NCBI RefSeq assembly: GCF_000251145.1
Contig: NZ_AIDW01000016.1
Coordinates: 124,001 to 188,000, forward strand
Length of the DNA stretch: 64,000 nucleotides
Direction: 5' to 3'
From: Sphingomonas sp. PAMC 26621
GTDB taxonomy: Bacteria > Pseudomonadota > Alphaproteobacteria > Sphingomonadales > Sphingomonadaceae
The notes below the pieces were generated by a model, which ran no database searches, was not told the DNA's origin, and saw only the letters and a program-made list of their open reading frames with translations. Made by a program: the position numbers and the translations under genes. Shown here in pieces: positions 45,463-54,314 of this stretch; within the stretch, counting starts at the first letter, position 1; each line of letters starts with the position of its first letter.

Positions 45463-46428
45463 ATGACCACCCATACCACCCGCATGTTGATTCTCGGTTC
45501 GGGCCCGGCCGGCCTCTCCGCCGCCATCTATGGCGCGCGTGCGGGGATGAAGCCGATCCTCGTCCAGGGCATCCAGCCCGGCGGCCAGTTGATGACGACG
45601 ACCGACGTCGAGAATTATCCCGGCTTTGCGGACGTGATCCAGGGCCCGTGGCTGATGGAGCAGATGCAGAAGCAGGCGGAGCACGTCGGGACGCAGTTGA
45701 TGTACGACACGGTGGTCGAGGTCGACCTGACGCGCCGCCCGTTCCGTCTGATCGGCGATAGCGGGGATGTGTACGAGGGCGACGTGCTCGTCATCGCGAC
45801 GGGGGCGCAGGCCAAATGGCTCGGGCTCGACAGCGAGGACGCGCTCAAGGGCAAGGGCGTCAGCGCCTGCGCGACCTGCGACGGCTTCTTCTATCGCGGA
45901 AAGAAGGTCGCGGTGATCGGCGGCGGCAACACCGCGGTCGAGGAGGCGCTGTACCTGACCAACCATTCGCCCGACGTGACGTTGATCCACCGCCGCGATT
46001 CGCTCCGCGCCGAACGCATCCTGCAGGAGCGGCTGTTCGCGCATAAGGGCGTAACGGTGCTGTGGAACAAGGAAGTCGACCAGTTCGTCGACGGCGGCGG
46101 GACCGCAGGGCTCGTCGCGATCGATCTGATCGACACAGTGACCGGCGAGAAGTCGCGGCTCGACACCGAGGGCGGTTTCGTCGCAATCGGGCACCATCCT
46201 GCGACCGAACTGTTCCGCGGGCATCTCAAGCTCGACGACGACCATTATATCTGGACCGAGACCGGCTCCACCCGGACCAACGTTCCCGGCGTGTTTGCGT
46301 GCGGCGACGTGATGGATAAGATTTATCGCCAGGCGGTGACCGCGGCGGGGACGGGGTGCATGGCTGCGCTCGACGCCGAGAAGTTCCTCGCGGAAATGGA
46401 ATTCGAAATGGCCGAGGCGGCGGAGTAG
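45463..46428 (+). CDS. trxB: Thioredoxin-disulfide reductase
   Basis: A 321-residue NADPH-dependent flavoenzyme that reduces thioredoxin. FAD-binding GSGPAGLSAAIYGARAGM is at the N-terminus. The redox-active pair is in SACATCDGFFYRGK. NADPH-binding VIGGGNTAVEEALYL and the final FAD motif GVFACGDVMDKIYRQ, with the usual AAGTGCMAALDAE end, are all present. Length matches low-molecular-weight TrxB. A hairpin without T-run (46431-46451) follows the stop and may end transcription. Confidence 0.96.
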   Translation: MTTHTTRMLILGSGPAGLSAAIYGARAGMKPILVQGIQPGGQLMTTTDVENYPGFADVIQGPWLMEQMQKQAEHVGTQLMYDTVVEVDLTRRPFRLIGDSGDVYEGDVLVIATGAQAKWLGLDSEDALKGKGVSACATCDGFFYRGKKVAVIGGGNTAVEEALYLTNHSPDVTLIHRRDSLRAERILQERLFAHKGVTVLWNKEVDQFVDGGGTAGLVAIDLIDTVTGEKSRLDTEGGFVAIGHHPATELFRGHLKLDDDHYIWTETGSTRTNVPGVFACGDVMDKIYRQAVTAAGTGCMAALDAEKFLAEMEFEMAEAAE

Positions 46429-46469
46429 CCTGCCGCCTGCGGGGGGCGGCAAGTCTCGTTTGCAATGTT

Positions 46470-46575
46470 TCCCTCCCCGGCGAGGGCCGGGGCCCAGGAG
46501 CGAAACAAGCAATTGCGAGCGACGAGCTTCGTTACCTCGGCCGTTTCTTCTGGGACCCGGGCTGCGCCGGGGAAG
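46470..46575. repeat. Imperfect long inverted repeat (REP/MITE-like)
   Basis: The left arm beginning TCCCCGGCGAGGGCCGGGG at 46474, running to GAAAC at 46506, pairs with a right arm at 46543-46574 that reads as its near reverse complement. About 35 bp lie between. The spacer between trxB and the XrtA hydrolases holds nothing else. This palindrome type is common between sphingomonad genes. Confidence 0.65.
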
Positions 46576-46590
46576 CTGCTTCTATCAGCC

Positions 46591-47366
46591 TCAATCTGTC
46601 CCCAGACCCTCAACGATCTGGCGTTCCAGCCACGCTGCGTCGCTCACAGGGGCAAAGCTGTGGCTGGCGGTGTCGCAGGTCATGACGGCTGCGACAGGGT
46701 CGGCGACCGCAGCCCGAAACGCTATGGCGGTGTTGTCGCGCTCGGCGAGGAGGATCGTCACGCCGGATTGGCGCGCTCGCAGGGCCTCGCAAAAGCGTTG
46801 CGCGAGCGGTTGTGGACGCTGCGACCGGTTGCGCGACAGTTCGACAGTCCTCTGAAGAGTTTGCGCAAGCTGACGCCCCCCCGCGCCAGCCTGAGCCATT
46901 CGCGCGGGTCGCGCAGCTTCTCCGCGTAGCGCGCGCGGATCGCTGCGGCCGGGGGCAGGTCGTCGAACTGTTCGATCACCCACGGATTGGCGAGGATCAG
47001 CCGGTCGATTCCGGCAGCGTTCCCAAACAGCGCCAGCGCGGTGGCGGCATCGCAATTGCCGAAGGCGGCGAGGCGTTCGATCCCCGTTTCCGCGCGAAAC
47101 GCCGTCGCGGCGGCGGCGATGTCGGGCGCGGACGACAGGAAACCGCCGTTCTCCCCGGTGGAGTCGCCGATTCCGCGACGGTCGAAGCGGAACACCGGGT
47201 GGCCCCGCGCAGCAAGCCGTTGCGCCAGCAGCGCCATGCCGCGATGCGCGCCGATCCGGATCTCGTTGCCGCCGGATACGATCAGCAGGCCGGTCTTGCC
47301 TTCCGCCTCGTCAAGCGTTGCGACCAGCGTCTCGCCCGCGCAGGGGAAGGTCATCAGCCGGCGCAT
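46591..47366 (-). pseudogene. Exosortase A-associated hydrolase 1, frameshifted
   Basis: An alpha/beta-hydrolase gene of about 258 codons. The first part (MRRLMTFPCAGETLVATLDE, then RFDRRGIGDSTGENGGF and FGNCDAATALALFG with Cys in the nucleophile position) ends its homology at KLFRGLS. The expected continuation, LSRNRSQRPQPLAQRFCEAL through VTILLAERDNTAIAF to EGLGTD, is in the next frame and stops at 46591. One base is missing near 46840-46841. Such hydrolases are regular members of XrtA loci, with unknown substrate. The start overlaps hydrolase 2. The ATG at 47354 is an alternative start. Confidence 0.85.
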
Positions 47367-48025
47367 GAGGCGATCCAGGCGGCGATATCCGCCGCAAGCA
47401 CTTGCGCGAGCGCTGCGTCATTGTCGGGTTCCGCACGGCGCCAGAGCGGATTTGCTTCGACATAACGGTCGGCCTCGGCAGGGTCTCCGTTCAGCCGGAG
47501 CGTGCGCGTGACCAGCGTAGGCGCGGTCTCGGGCGCGGCGAGTTCGGCGAGGAAGGCGGCGGAGATCGGGTTGCCGGCGATTGGCCCCGTCGTCTCGGGC
47601 ACGCGATGGAGGTTTCCGGCCTGCTGGATGCGCCGGAGGTGGCGCAACAGGTCCGCCTTGTCCTGCGGGGCGAGGCACCAGGGCGCCATCGCTGGCGGCG
47701 CAAGCAGCGCACCGCTGCGGATCGATACACAGAAGGGAAGGCGGCCCGTTGCGCGCATGACCTCGCAGACGGTGTGAAAGGCACCCTGCATGTCGCTCAG
47801 CGTGCACTCCTGCAGAGGAACGAGGCTCTCGCCTTGCCCCGGCAGATCCGGCAGCACGCTCGCGACCCCGCGGTCTGCAAGCGCCCGGCATACGCTCACT
47901 GCAAGCGCGCGGACGCGATTGGCTTCCTCGAACAGCGGCAGCGCGACCACCACGACCGGCCCGGTTTCGGGCCCGAAGCGCAGCATGACCTCACGGCCGC
48001 CGCGCCAGGCATAGTGGTCGATCAA
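47354..48025 (-). CDS. Exosortase A-associated hydrolase 2
   Basis: An alpha/beta-hydrolase-like protein of about 223 residues, second of the pair found in XrtA loci. VVVVALPLFEEANRVRALAV corresponds to the PPFAEE-type motif of this family, followed by SVLPDLPGQGES. The later part (LPFCVSIRSGALLAPP) lacks a clear GxSxG, so catalysis is doubtful. No ATG fits the N-terminus: TTG at 48025, 7 bp past the acyl carrier stop, is the best start; the ATG at 47986 would truncate. It overlaps hydrolase 1 by 13 bp. The three genes form a leftward operon divergent from the ligase. Confidence 0.8.
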   Translation of the reverse strand: MIDHYAWRGGREVMLRFGPETGPVVVVALPLFEEANRVRALAVSVCRALADRGVASVLPDLPGQGESLVPLQECTLSDMQGAFHTVCEVMRATGRLPFCVSIRSGALLAPPAMAPWCLAPQDKADLLRHLRRIQQAGNLHRVPETTGPIAGNPISAAFLAELAAPETAPTLVTRTLRLNGDPAEADRYVEANPLWRRAEPDNDAALAQVLAADIAAWIASCAG

Positions 48026-48032
48026 CCCGCCA

Positions 48033-48305
48033 TCAGCGCGGCGCGTGCGCCGCAGCGAAGCGAACGAGCGCGCCGAGGGTCTCGAGCATGTCGCCGTCGA
48101 CCTCGTCATCCTCGATCAGGATGCCGAGCCGCTCCTCGATCTCGGTCAGCAGTCCCGCGACCGCCATCGAATCGAGTTCGGGGAGCGCGCCGAACAACGG
48201 GGTTTCGTCCTCGAACGCAGCGACGCGCGCTTCGGAAAGGCCCAGCACATCGCGCAGACAGGCGCGGATGGTGGTGTCGATCTGGCCGTAATCTTCTGGA
48301 AGCAC
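48033..48305 (-). CDS. Exosortase A-associated acyl carrier protein
   Basis: A 90-residue acyl carrier protein. The phosphopantetheine Ser is in LPELDSMAVAGLLTEIEERL, followed by the acidic DDEVDGDMLETLGALVRF helix typical of the XrtA-linked type. GTG at 48305 is preferred, because GGGG lies six bases upstream and family length is matched; the frame stays open to 48392, so TTG 48311 or GTG 48392 remain possible. With the divergent ligase (48421) and decarboxylase it probably forms an acyl-transfer module for modifying polysaccharide or lipid. Exact product is unknown. Confidence 0.85.
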   Translation of the reverse strand: MLPEDYGQIDTTIRACLRDVLGLSEARVAAFEDETPLFGALPELDSMAVAGLLTEIEERLGILIEDDEVDGDMLETLGALVRFAAAHAPR

Positions 48306-48420
48306 TGACAACCCCGGTTGAGGACCGTAATGGTGCGCTGCGATAGAGACTGTACGCCCCTCTGCCAAGGGCACGGCGCGCGGAGGCTTCACACGCGGCT
48401 ACGGCGGGCTATCAGGGGAC

Positions 48421-49923
48421 ATGACCTCGCTCGACCCGATCCCGTTCCCGATCGACACGCTGCCCTTGCGCGGTGCGGCGTCCGATGTCGCGCTGATCGA
48501 CCGGGCGGGCGTGCTCGATTTTGCCGGGCTCGAGCGGCTGACGGGGCAGGTGGCGGCGTGGCTTTCCGCGCAGAATCTCGCGCCGGGCGCGCGCGTCGCG
48601 AGCTGGCTGCCCAAGACTCGGCTTGCCTGCGTCTTGCCGATGGCGGCGCCGCGTGCGGGTCTGGTCCACGTACCGATCAACCCGATGCTCAAGCGCGCTC
48701 AGGTCGCGCACATTCTGGGGGATAGCGGAGCGACCGTGCTCGTGTCGCAGCCGGCCCGCCTCGAGACGTTGGAAAGCGGCGATATCCCCGACGGTTGTCT
48801 GACCCTGTTCGAGTCCGCGCTCGACCCCTCGATCCAACCGCTGCCACCGTCGAACGCTTCGGGAGATACGATCGCTGCGATCCTGTACACATCGGGATCG
48901 ACCGGGCGGCCCAAGGGGGTGATGCTCAGCCATGCGAACCTGTGGCTCGGGGCGATCAGCGTTGCGCACTATCTCAACCTGTCTGCGGCCGACCGCGTGC
49001 TTGGCGTGCTGCCCCTCAGCTTCGATTACGGGCAGAACCAGCTGTTCTCCACCTGGGCGGCGGGGGCGAGTTATGCGCCGCTCGACTACCTGACCGCGCG
49101 CGACGTGGTGAAAGCGGTCGAGCGGCTCGCGCCCACGACGCTCGCGGGTGTCCCGCCGTTATGGGTCCAACTGCTTGAAGTCGAATGGCCGGAAACGATT
49201 GCAAACCACTTCAAAAGATTGACGAATTCGGGGGGGGCGCTGACAGCCCCGGTCGTCGCTGGGTTGTGCGCCCGTTTCCCGTCCGCGGACCTGTATCCGA
49301 TGTACGGACTGACCGAGGCGTTCCGTTCGACTTACCTTTCGCCCGAACTGGTAGCGGACCACCCCGATTCGATTGGCCGGGCGATCCCGTTTGCCGAAGT
49401 GCTCGTCGTCCGCCCCGATGGGACATCCGCGGAGCCGGGCGAGCCGGGCGAACTCGTTCACGCGGGGCCGCTGGTCGCGCACGGATATTGGCAGGACCCC
49501 GAGCGCACCGCGATGCGGTTTCGCCCGGCACCGGCCTGGGTGGAGGCGTCCGGCATGGCGGTGTGGTCGGGGGATACGGTCGTGCGCGGGGCGGACGGAC
49601 TGTTGCGGTTCGTCGGTCGCGACGACGAGATGATCAAGAGCGCGGGCAACCGGATCAGCCCGACCGAGATCGAGGAAGCCGTCGTCGCCGGTGGCGAGAC
49701 CGTCGAGGCGGTCGCGCTTGGCGTCGCGGATGCGCGGCTGGGGCAGGCGATCCTCGTCATCGCGCGCGGCGACGGGACACGCGAGGCCGATCTCCGGGCG
49801 CGGTTGCGGCGCGACCTGCCGAGTTTCCAGCAACCCCAGCGCTATGTCTGGCGCGCGGACCTGCCGCGCAACGCCAATGGCAAGCTCGATCGCGCGGCAA
49901 TCAAGGCAGAGATGACGTCATGA
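48421..49923 (+). CDS. Exosortase A-associated acyl-CoA ligase (AMP-forming)
   Basis: A 500-residue adenylate-forming enzyme. The AMP-binding P-loop is LYTSGSTGRPKGVMLSHANL. The second motif is YPMYGLTEAFRSTYLS, and the hinge/A8 region is FVGRDDEMIKSAGNRISPTE. The catalytic Lys is near the end in NANGKLDRAAIK. It probably loads an acyl or amino-acid group onto the carrier protein encoded divergently. First gene of the long rightward XrtA operon: its stop overlaps the decarboxylase start by ATGA. The spacer to the carrier gene must contain both promoters. Confidence 0.93.
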   Translation: MTSLDPIPFPIDTLPLRGAASDVALIDRAGVLDFAGLERLTGQVAAWLSAQNLAPGARVASWLPKTRLACVLPMAAPRAGLVHVPINPMLKRAQVAHILGDSGATVLVSQPARLETLESGDIPDGCLTLFESALDPSIQPLPPSNASGDTIAAILYTSGSTGRPKGVMLSHANLWLGAISVAHYLNLSAADRVLGVLPLSFDYGQNQLFSTWAAGASYAPLDYLTARDVVKAVERLAPTTLAGVPPLWVQLLEVEWPETIANHFKRLTNSGGALTAPVVAGLCARFPSADLYPMYGLTEAFRSTYLSPELVADHPDSIGRAIPFAEVLVVRPDGTSAEPGEPGELVHAGPLVAHGYWQDPERTAMRFRPAPAWVEASGMAVWSGDTVVRGADGLLRFVGRDDEMIKSAGNRISPTEIEEAVVAGGETVEAVALGVADARLGQAILVIARGDGTREADLRARLRRDLPSFQQPQRYVWRADLPRNANGKLDRAAIKAEMTS

Positions 49924-51152
49924 AACCGATGGGGACGATCCCGGGCGACTTTGACGCGGGCACGCCGCTGCGGATTGCAGGAGAAACCGCGAAAAACCTG
50001 GTCGCACGCGCCGGCGACACGCCCCTGTTCGTCTATGATGCGGCCATAGTTGGAGCACGGATCGCGCGCTTCCGATCGGCCATGCCGGCAGGCATCGACC
50101 TGCATTATGCGATCAAGGCCAATCCCTACGAGGAATTGCTTCGTTTCATGGCGCCGCTGGTCGACGGGTTCGACATCGCGTCCGCTGGAGAACTGGCGCT
50201 CGCTTTGCCCCACAAACACGCCCGCACGATCAGTTTCGCCGGCCCGGGCAAGCGCGACGACGAACTGGCAGCGGCGATCGCCGCGGGGATCACGATCAAT
50301 GTCGAATCCGCGGGCGAGGCACGGCGGGCGCTGGCGATCGGCGAACGCGACGGCGTGACGCCACGTCTCGCAATTCGGGTCAATCCCGACATCGAGCTGC
50401 GCGGCTCGGGGATGCGGATGGGCGGGCGCGCCTCTCCGTTCGGGATCGATGCGGACCAAGCGGCGGAGGTCGCCCGCACGGTCATCGCGGGCGGGGCGGA
50501 ATGGCGCGGCTGGCATATTTTCGCGGGCTCGCAGGCGCTCGACGCTGGCGCGCTCATCGAGACGCAGGCAGCGACGCTCGCGCTCGCGGACCGGTTGAGT
50601 GCGGATGTCGGCGCGCATCCGCCGCTGGTCAACCTCGGCGGCGGCTTCGGCATCCCATATTTCCCGGGCGAAGTGCCGGTCGACGTGGCGGCGATCGGCA
50701 CCGCGCTTGGAGAACAGCTCGAAGGTCGCGACCGGGCCGGAACGCGCTACGCGATCGAACTCGGTCGCTGGCTCGTCGGCGAGGCAGGGGTCTATCTCAC
50801 CCGGATCGTGGACAGGAAGGAGAGCCGCGGGGAGACGTTCCTCGTGGTCGACGGCGGCCTGCACCATCAGCTTGCAGCGACCGGGAACCTCGGCACAGTG
50901 GTCCGACGCAACTATCCGGTCGCGATCGCGAACGCCGTTGCGGACGCACCGACCGAGACGGTCAGCGTCGTCGGCCCGCTCTGCACCCCGCTCGACCGGC
51001 TCGCGGACAAAGTAACGCTGCCGGTGGCGCAGGTTGGGGATCTCGTCGCGGTGTTCATGGCAGGCGCCTATGGGCTTACCGCCAGCCCGACCGCGTTCCT
51101 CGGCCATCCGCACCCCAGCGAAATGCTCGTCGGGCAGGGCACGCAGCCCTAA
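49920..51152 (+). CDS. Exosortase A-associated PLP-dependent decarboxylase
   Basis: A 410-residue fold-III PLP enzyme related to diaminopimelate and ornithine decarboxylases. The PLP Lys is in LHYAIKANPYEELLRF. The Gly-rich phosphate loop is VNLGGGFGIPYFPGE, and ELGRWLVGEAG and VVGPLCTPLDRLAD correspond to later substrate/PLP motifs. It likely makes an amine or a precursor that the ligase and carrier handle. It overlaps the ligase gene by four bases and is followed after about 70 bp by the export gene set. Confidence 0.92.
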   Translation: MKPMGTIPGDFDAGTPLRIAGETAKNLVARAGDTPLFVYDAAIVGARIARFRSAMPAGIDLHYAIKANPYEELLRFMAPLVDGFDIASAGELALALPHKHARTISFAGPGKRDDELAAAIAAGITINVESAGEARRALAIGERDGVTPRLAIRVNPDIELRGSGMRMGGRASPFGIDADQAAEVARTVIAGGAEWRGWHIFAGSQALDAGALIETQAATLALADRLSADVGAHPPLVNLGGGFGIPYFPGEVPVDVAAIGTALGEQLEGRDRAGTRYAIELGRWLVGEAGVYLTRIVDRKESRGETFLVVDGGLHHQLAATGNLGTVVRRNYPVAIANAVADAPTETVSVVGPLCTPLDRLADKVTLPVAQVGDLVAVFMAGAYGLTASPTAFLGHPHPSEMLVGQGTQP

Positions 51153-51224
51153 CGCTATCTTCACCCATTACCCGGCATAGCGTCCCGAATACCGCGCGCT
51201 GATGGCGCTCGGCGGGAGGTGTTT

Positions 51225-51869
51225 ATGGTGTGCGTTTCGAGGACTTCGGTCGGTTTGCTGCTAGCGGGGATGGCCGTCGCCACGCTGGCCGGCTGTGCCG
51301 CCGGCGACCGCCCGGCGCTCCCGCAGGCCTCGTTCGTCGCCTCGCAAGACAAGCCGAGCGAGGAATATATCATCGGCCCGCTCGACCAGCTCAACATCTT
51401 CGTGTGGCGCAACCCGGAACTGTCGACCAAGGTCCAGGTCCGCCCCGACGGCCGCATCACCACGCCGCTGATCAACGACATGCCCGCAGTCGGCAAGACG
51501 CCGCGGATGCTCGCGGACGACATGAAGATTTCGCTTGGCGAATATATCAAGGACCCGATCGTCTCGGTGATCGTCGAGAATTTCGCGGGCACGTTCAGCC
51601 AGCAGATCCGTATCGTCGGCGCGACCGAGAAGCCAGCGTCGATCCCGTATCGCGCCAACATGACGCTGCTCGACGCGATGATCTCGGTTGGGGGCCTGAG
51701 CCAATATGCCGCGGGCAACCGCGCGCGGCTGGTGCGCTACGATCGCGCCACGGGCAAGCAGGTGGAATATGCGCTCAAACTGTCCCGGTTGCTCAAGGAC
51801 GGGGACAGTCGAGCGAACGTCCGGCTCGAACCGGGCGACGTGATCATCATCCCCGAGAGCATGTTCTGA
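51225..51869 (+). CDS. Polysaccharide export lipoprotein (Wza-like, XrtA type)
   Basis: A 214-residue outer-membrane lipoprotein. The signal peptide ends in a lipobox, ATLAGCAAG. The export domain (SEEYIIGPLDQLNIFVWRNP; VRPDGRITTPLINDM) is followed by a SLBB-like part (GATEKPASIPYRANMTLLDA) and ends GDVIIIPESMF. The ATG at 51225 has GGGAGG immediately upstream; a GTG two codons earlier is less likely. It forms the polysaccharide exit channel with the chain-length protein encoded next. Confidence 0.92.
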   Translation: MVCVSRTSVGLLLAGMAVATLAGCAAGDRPALPQASFVASQDKPSEEYIIGPLDQLNIFVWRNPELSTKVQVRPDGRITTPLINDMPAVGKTPRMLADDMKISLGEYIKDPIVSVIVENFAGTFSQQIRIVGATEKPASIPYRANMTLLDAMISVGGLSQYAAGNRARLVRYDRATGKQVEYALKLSRLLKDGDSRANVRLEPGDVIIIPESMF

Positions 51870-51882
51870 GGGCGCGGCGACG

Positions 51883-53403
51883 ATGAACGGGCTTTTCGAC
51901 GAAATCCGGCTGACGCTCTACGCGATCTGGCTGCGACGCTGGATCGCGCTGGGGGTGGCGTGGGGTGTGGCGCTGCTCGGCTGGCTGGCCGTGGCGCAGA
52001 TCCACAACAGCTATGAATCGCGCGCGCGCGTCTTCGTCCAGATGCAGACCGTGCTGCCGAGCGCGGTCGGTATCACCGCGGCGGACCAGCAAAAGGACGT
52101 CGACACGATCCGCCAGACGCTGACCTCGGCGAGCAGCCTAGAAAAGGTCGTCCGCGGGACCGATCTCGCCGCCACCGTCCGGACCGATCGCGATCTCGCG
52201 GAACGGGTGGCAGGCTTGCAAACGGCGATCAAGATCACCGCGCAACAGGACAATCTGTTCGAGATCGTCGCGACCGGCGCGAGCCCCAAGGTCACGCGGC
52301 AGGTGGTGCAGAAGCTGATCGACCTGTTCGTCGAGCAGAACCTGTCGGGCGACCGTGACGAGACCAGCCAGAGCCTCACTTTCCTCGATGCGCAGCTGGC
52401 GCAGCGGCAGAAGCAACTCTCCGATGCCGATGCCAAGCGCACCGATTTCCAGAACCGCTATCTCGGCAGCCTGCCGGGGACGGGGTCGCTGACCGACCGC
52501 ATGGGCGCGGCACGCTCCGCGATGGCGCAGGTCGAGAGCGATCTCGCGGCGGCGCAATCGGGGCTCGCGGCGATGAACGGGCAGATGGCAGGAACCCCCG
52601 CCACCATCGCTGGCATCGCCGGCACCGTCAGCGTCGGCCCGGCACGCGCGCGGCTGAGCGCAATCCAGGGCCAGCTCGCGGAGGCGCGCGCGAAGGGCGA
52701 TACCGAGAACCATCCCGACGTCATCGCGCTCAAGGGGCAGCTTGCCGCCGCACAGGCGGCGGCGCGGGGCGAGCCGCTGGTCGGCGGCGGCGGTGTCGCA
52801 GCGGCGTCCAACCCCGCCTATCTGTCGATGCGGTCGATCCAGGCGGAGAAGCAGGCGCAGGTCGCCGCGCTCAGCGCCCGTCGCGCGCAACTCCAGTCCG
52901 ATCTCGACTCGATCACCGCGAAACTGTCGGGCGACCCGGCGGTCGCCGCCGAACAGTCGCAGATCGAAAACGACTATCAGGTCTTGAAGGATTCCTACGC
53001 AAAGCTGCTGTCGGACCGCGAGGCGATCAAGCTGCGCGGGCAGGCACAGTCGCAGACCGATTCGATCAAGTTCAGCGTGATCGATCCGCCTTCTTCGCCG
53101 CGTGTCCCCGCATCGCCCAACCGCCCGTTGCTGCTGAGCGGCGTGCTCGTCGCGGCGATCGGCGCCGGCATTGCGGCGGCGTTCGCGCTCGGCCAGCTCA
53201 AGACGACCTTCCCGACCGCGGCGCGGCTGGAAAAGGTCGCCGGGATGCCCGTGATCGGCGCGATCGGGCAAATGCGCAGCGACGCCGAGATCGCCACCGC
53301 GCGGCGGATGGTGCTGTATTTTGGCGGCGGGGTCGCGGCACTGGGCGTGGCCTGGGTCGGACTGCTCGGGGTCGAGATGCTTCAGCGGGGATTTGCGGCA
53401 TGA
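51883..53403 (+). CDS. Chain-length determinant (Wzz/Wzc N-terminal, XrtA type)
   Basis: A 506-residue inner-membrane protein. A first transmembrane helix (WIALGVAWGVALLGWLAVAQ) is near residue 20 and a second near 425; a long periplasmic, coiled-coil-rich domain lies between (for example LDAQLAQRQKQLSDADAKRT). Another hydrophobic stretch near the end (YFGGGVAALGVAWVGLLGVE) gives three membrane passes. The kinase domain is a separate gene, as usual for this system. It begins 13 bp after the export gene, and its stop overlaps the kinase start (ATGA). Confidence 0.92.
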   Translation: MNGLFDEIRLTLYAIWLRRWIALGVAWGVALLGWLAVAQIHNSYESRARVFVQMQTVLPSAVGITAADQQKDVDTIRQTLTSASSLEKVVRGTDLAATVRTDRDLAERVAGLQTAIKITAQQDNLFEIVATGASPKVTRQVVQKLIDLFVEQNLSGDRDETSQSLTFLDAQLAQRQKQLSDADAKRTDFQNRYLGSLPGTGSLTDRMGAARSAMAQVESDLAAAQSGLAAMNGQMAGTPATIAGIAGTVSVGPARARLSAIQGQLAEARAKGDTENHPDVIALKGQLAAAQAAARGEPLVGGGGVAAASNPAYLSMRSIQAEKQAQVAALSARRAQLQSDLDSITAKLSGDPAVAAEQSQIENDYQVLKDSYAKLLSDREAIKLRGQAQSQTDSIKFSVIDPPSSPRVPASPNRPLLLSGVLVAAIGAGIAAAFALGQLKTTFPTAARLEKVAGMPVIGAIGQMRSDAEIATARRMVLYFGGGVAALGVAWVGLLGVEMLQRGFAA

Positions 53404-54314
53404 TCGATCCATCGTCTCACAAGCCGCTCGCGTCGCTGCTGGAGCGTGCGGCCGCGCTTTACGATCTGGATGCGCATCGTCGCGCGCGCACGAGCGGAAC
53501 CGGCGCTGCGCCGGGGATCGTTGACGCGGAATCGGCGCCCACCGCGCCCTCACGCATGCGCCCTCCAATGGCATCGGGGCCGGTCGCCAGCATCGACCGT
53601 GCATTGCTGGCGGAGCATGGGTTGCTCGTGCCCGGCGCACCGATCGGTCCGCTCGCGGAGGAATTCCGGCTGGTGAAGCGCCATCTGCTCGCGACCGCCC
53701 GCAGCCTGCGCGCGGAAAGCCAAGCCTTTGCGCGCACGATCCTCGTCACGTCCGCCAACCCGGATGACGGCAAGACCTATTGCGCGCTCAATCTCGCCAT
53801 CTCGCTTGCGGCGGAACGCGACGTCGAGGTGTTGCTGATCGACGCCGATTTCGCCAAGCCGGACGTGATGAAGCGCGTGGGACTGGCCGAGGGACCGGGG
53901 CTGCTCGATGCGCTCGCCGATCCGACGATCGACCCAGAAGGCTGCATCGTCCGGACCGACATCGCGCAGCTCAGCCTGTTGCCGTGCGGGACCAAGAGCC
54001 ACGCCGACACCGAACTCGTCGCGAGCGCGCGGACCGAACAGGTGCTCGCGGCGTTGCTGGCGGCGGATACGCGCCGGATCGTGATCTTCGATTCGCCGCC
54101 GGTCCTCGCCGCGTCGCCGGCGGCGCTGATCGCGGGGCGCGTCGGGCAGGTGGTGCTGGTGGTTCGCGCGGATCGCACCGGCGAGTCCGACCTGCGCGAC
54201 GCGGTCGCGCTGCTCGATGATTGCGAGCAGGTGCAGCTGTTGCTCAACGCGGTCGCCTACGCCCCGGGCGGTCGTCGCTATGGCAGCTATTATGCGCAGC
54301 AGGACGACGCCTGA
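53400..54314 (+). CDS. XrtA-associated tyrosine autokinase (BY-kinase)
   Basis: A 304-residue cytoplasmic kinase domain that pairs with the chain-length protein. Walker A is the BY-kinase variant in TSANPDDGKTYCALNLA; Walker A' is VLLIDADFAKPDV and Walker B is RRIVIFDSPPVLAA. The C-terminal RRYGSYYAQ supplies the Tyr residues that are autophosphorylated. Phosphorylation cycles of this kinase normally drive export or chain-length control. The N-terminal 65 residues are poorly conserved and probably a docking linker. Confidence 0.92.
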   Translation: MIDPSSHKPLASLLERAAALYDLDAHRRARTSGTGAAPGIVDAESAPTAPSRMRPPMASGPVASIDRALLAEHGLLVPGAPIGPLAEEFRLVKRHLLATARSLRAESQAFARTILVTSANPDDGKTYCALNLAISLAAERDVEVLLIDADFAKPDVMKRVGLAEGPGLLDALADPTIDPEGCIVRTDIAQLSLLPCGTKSHADTELVASARTEQVLAALLAADTRRIVIFDSPPVLAASPAALIAGRVGQVVLVVRADRTGESDLRDAVALLDDCEQVQLLLNAVAYAPGGRRYGSYYAQQDDA

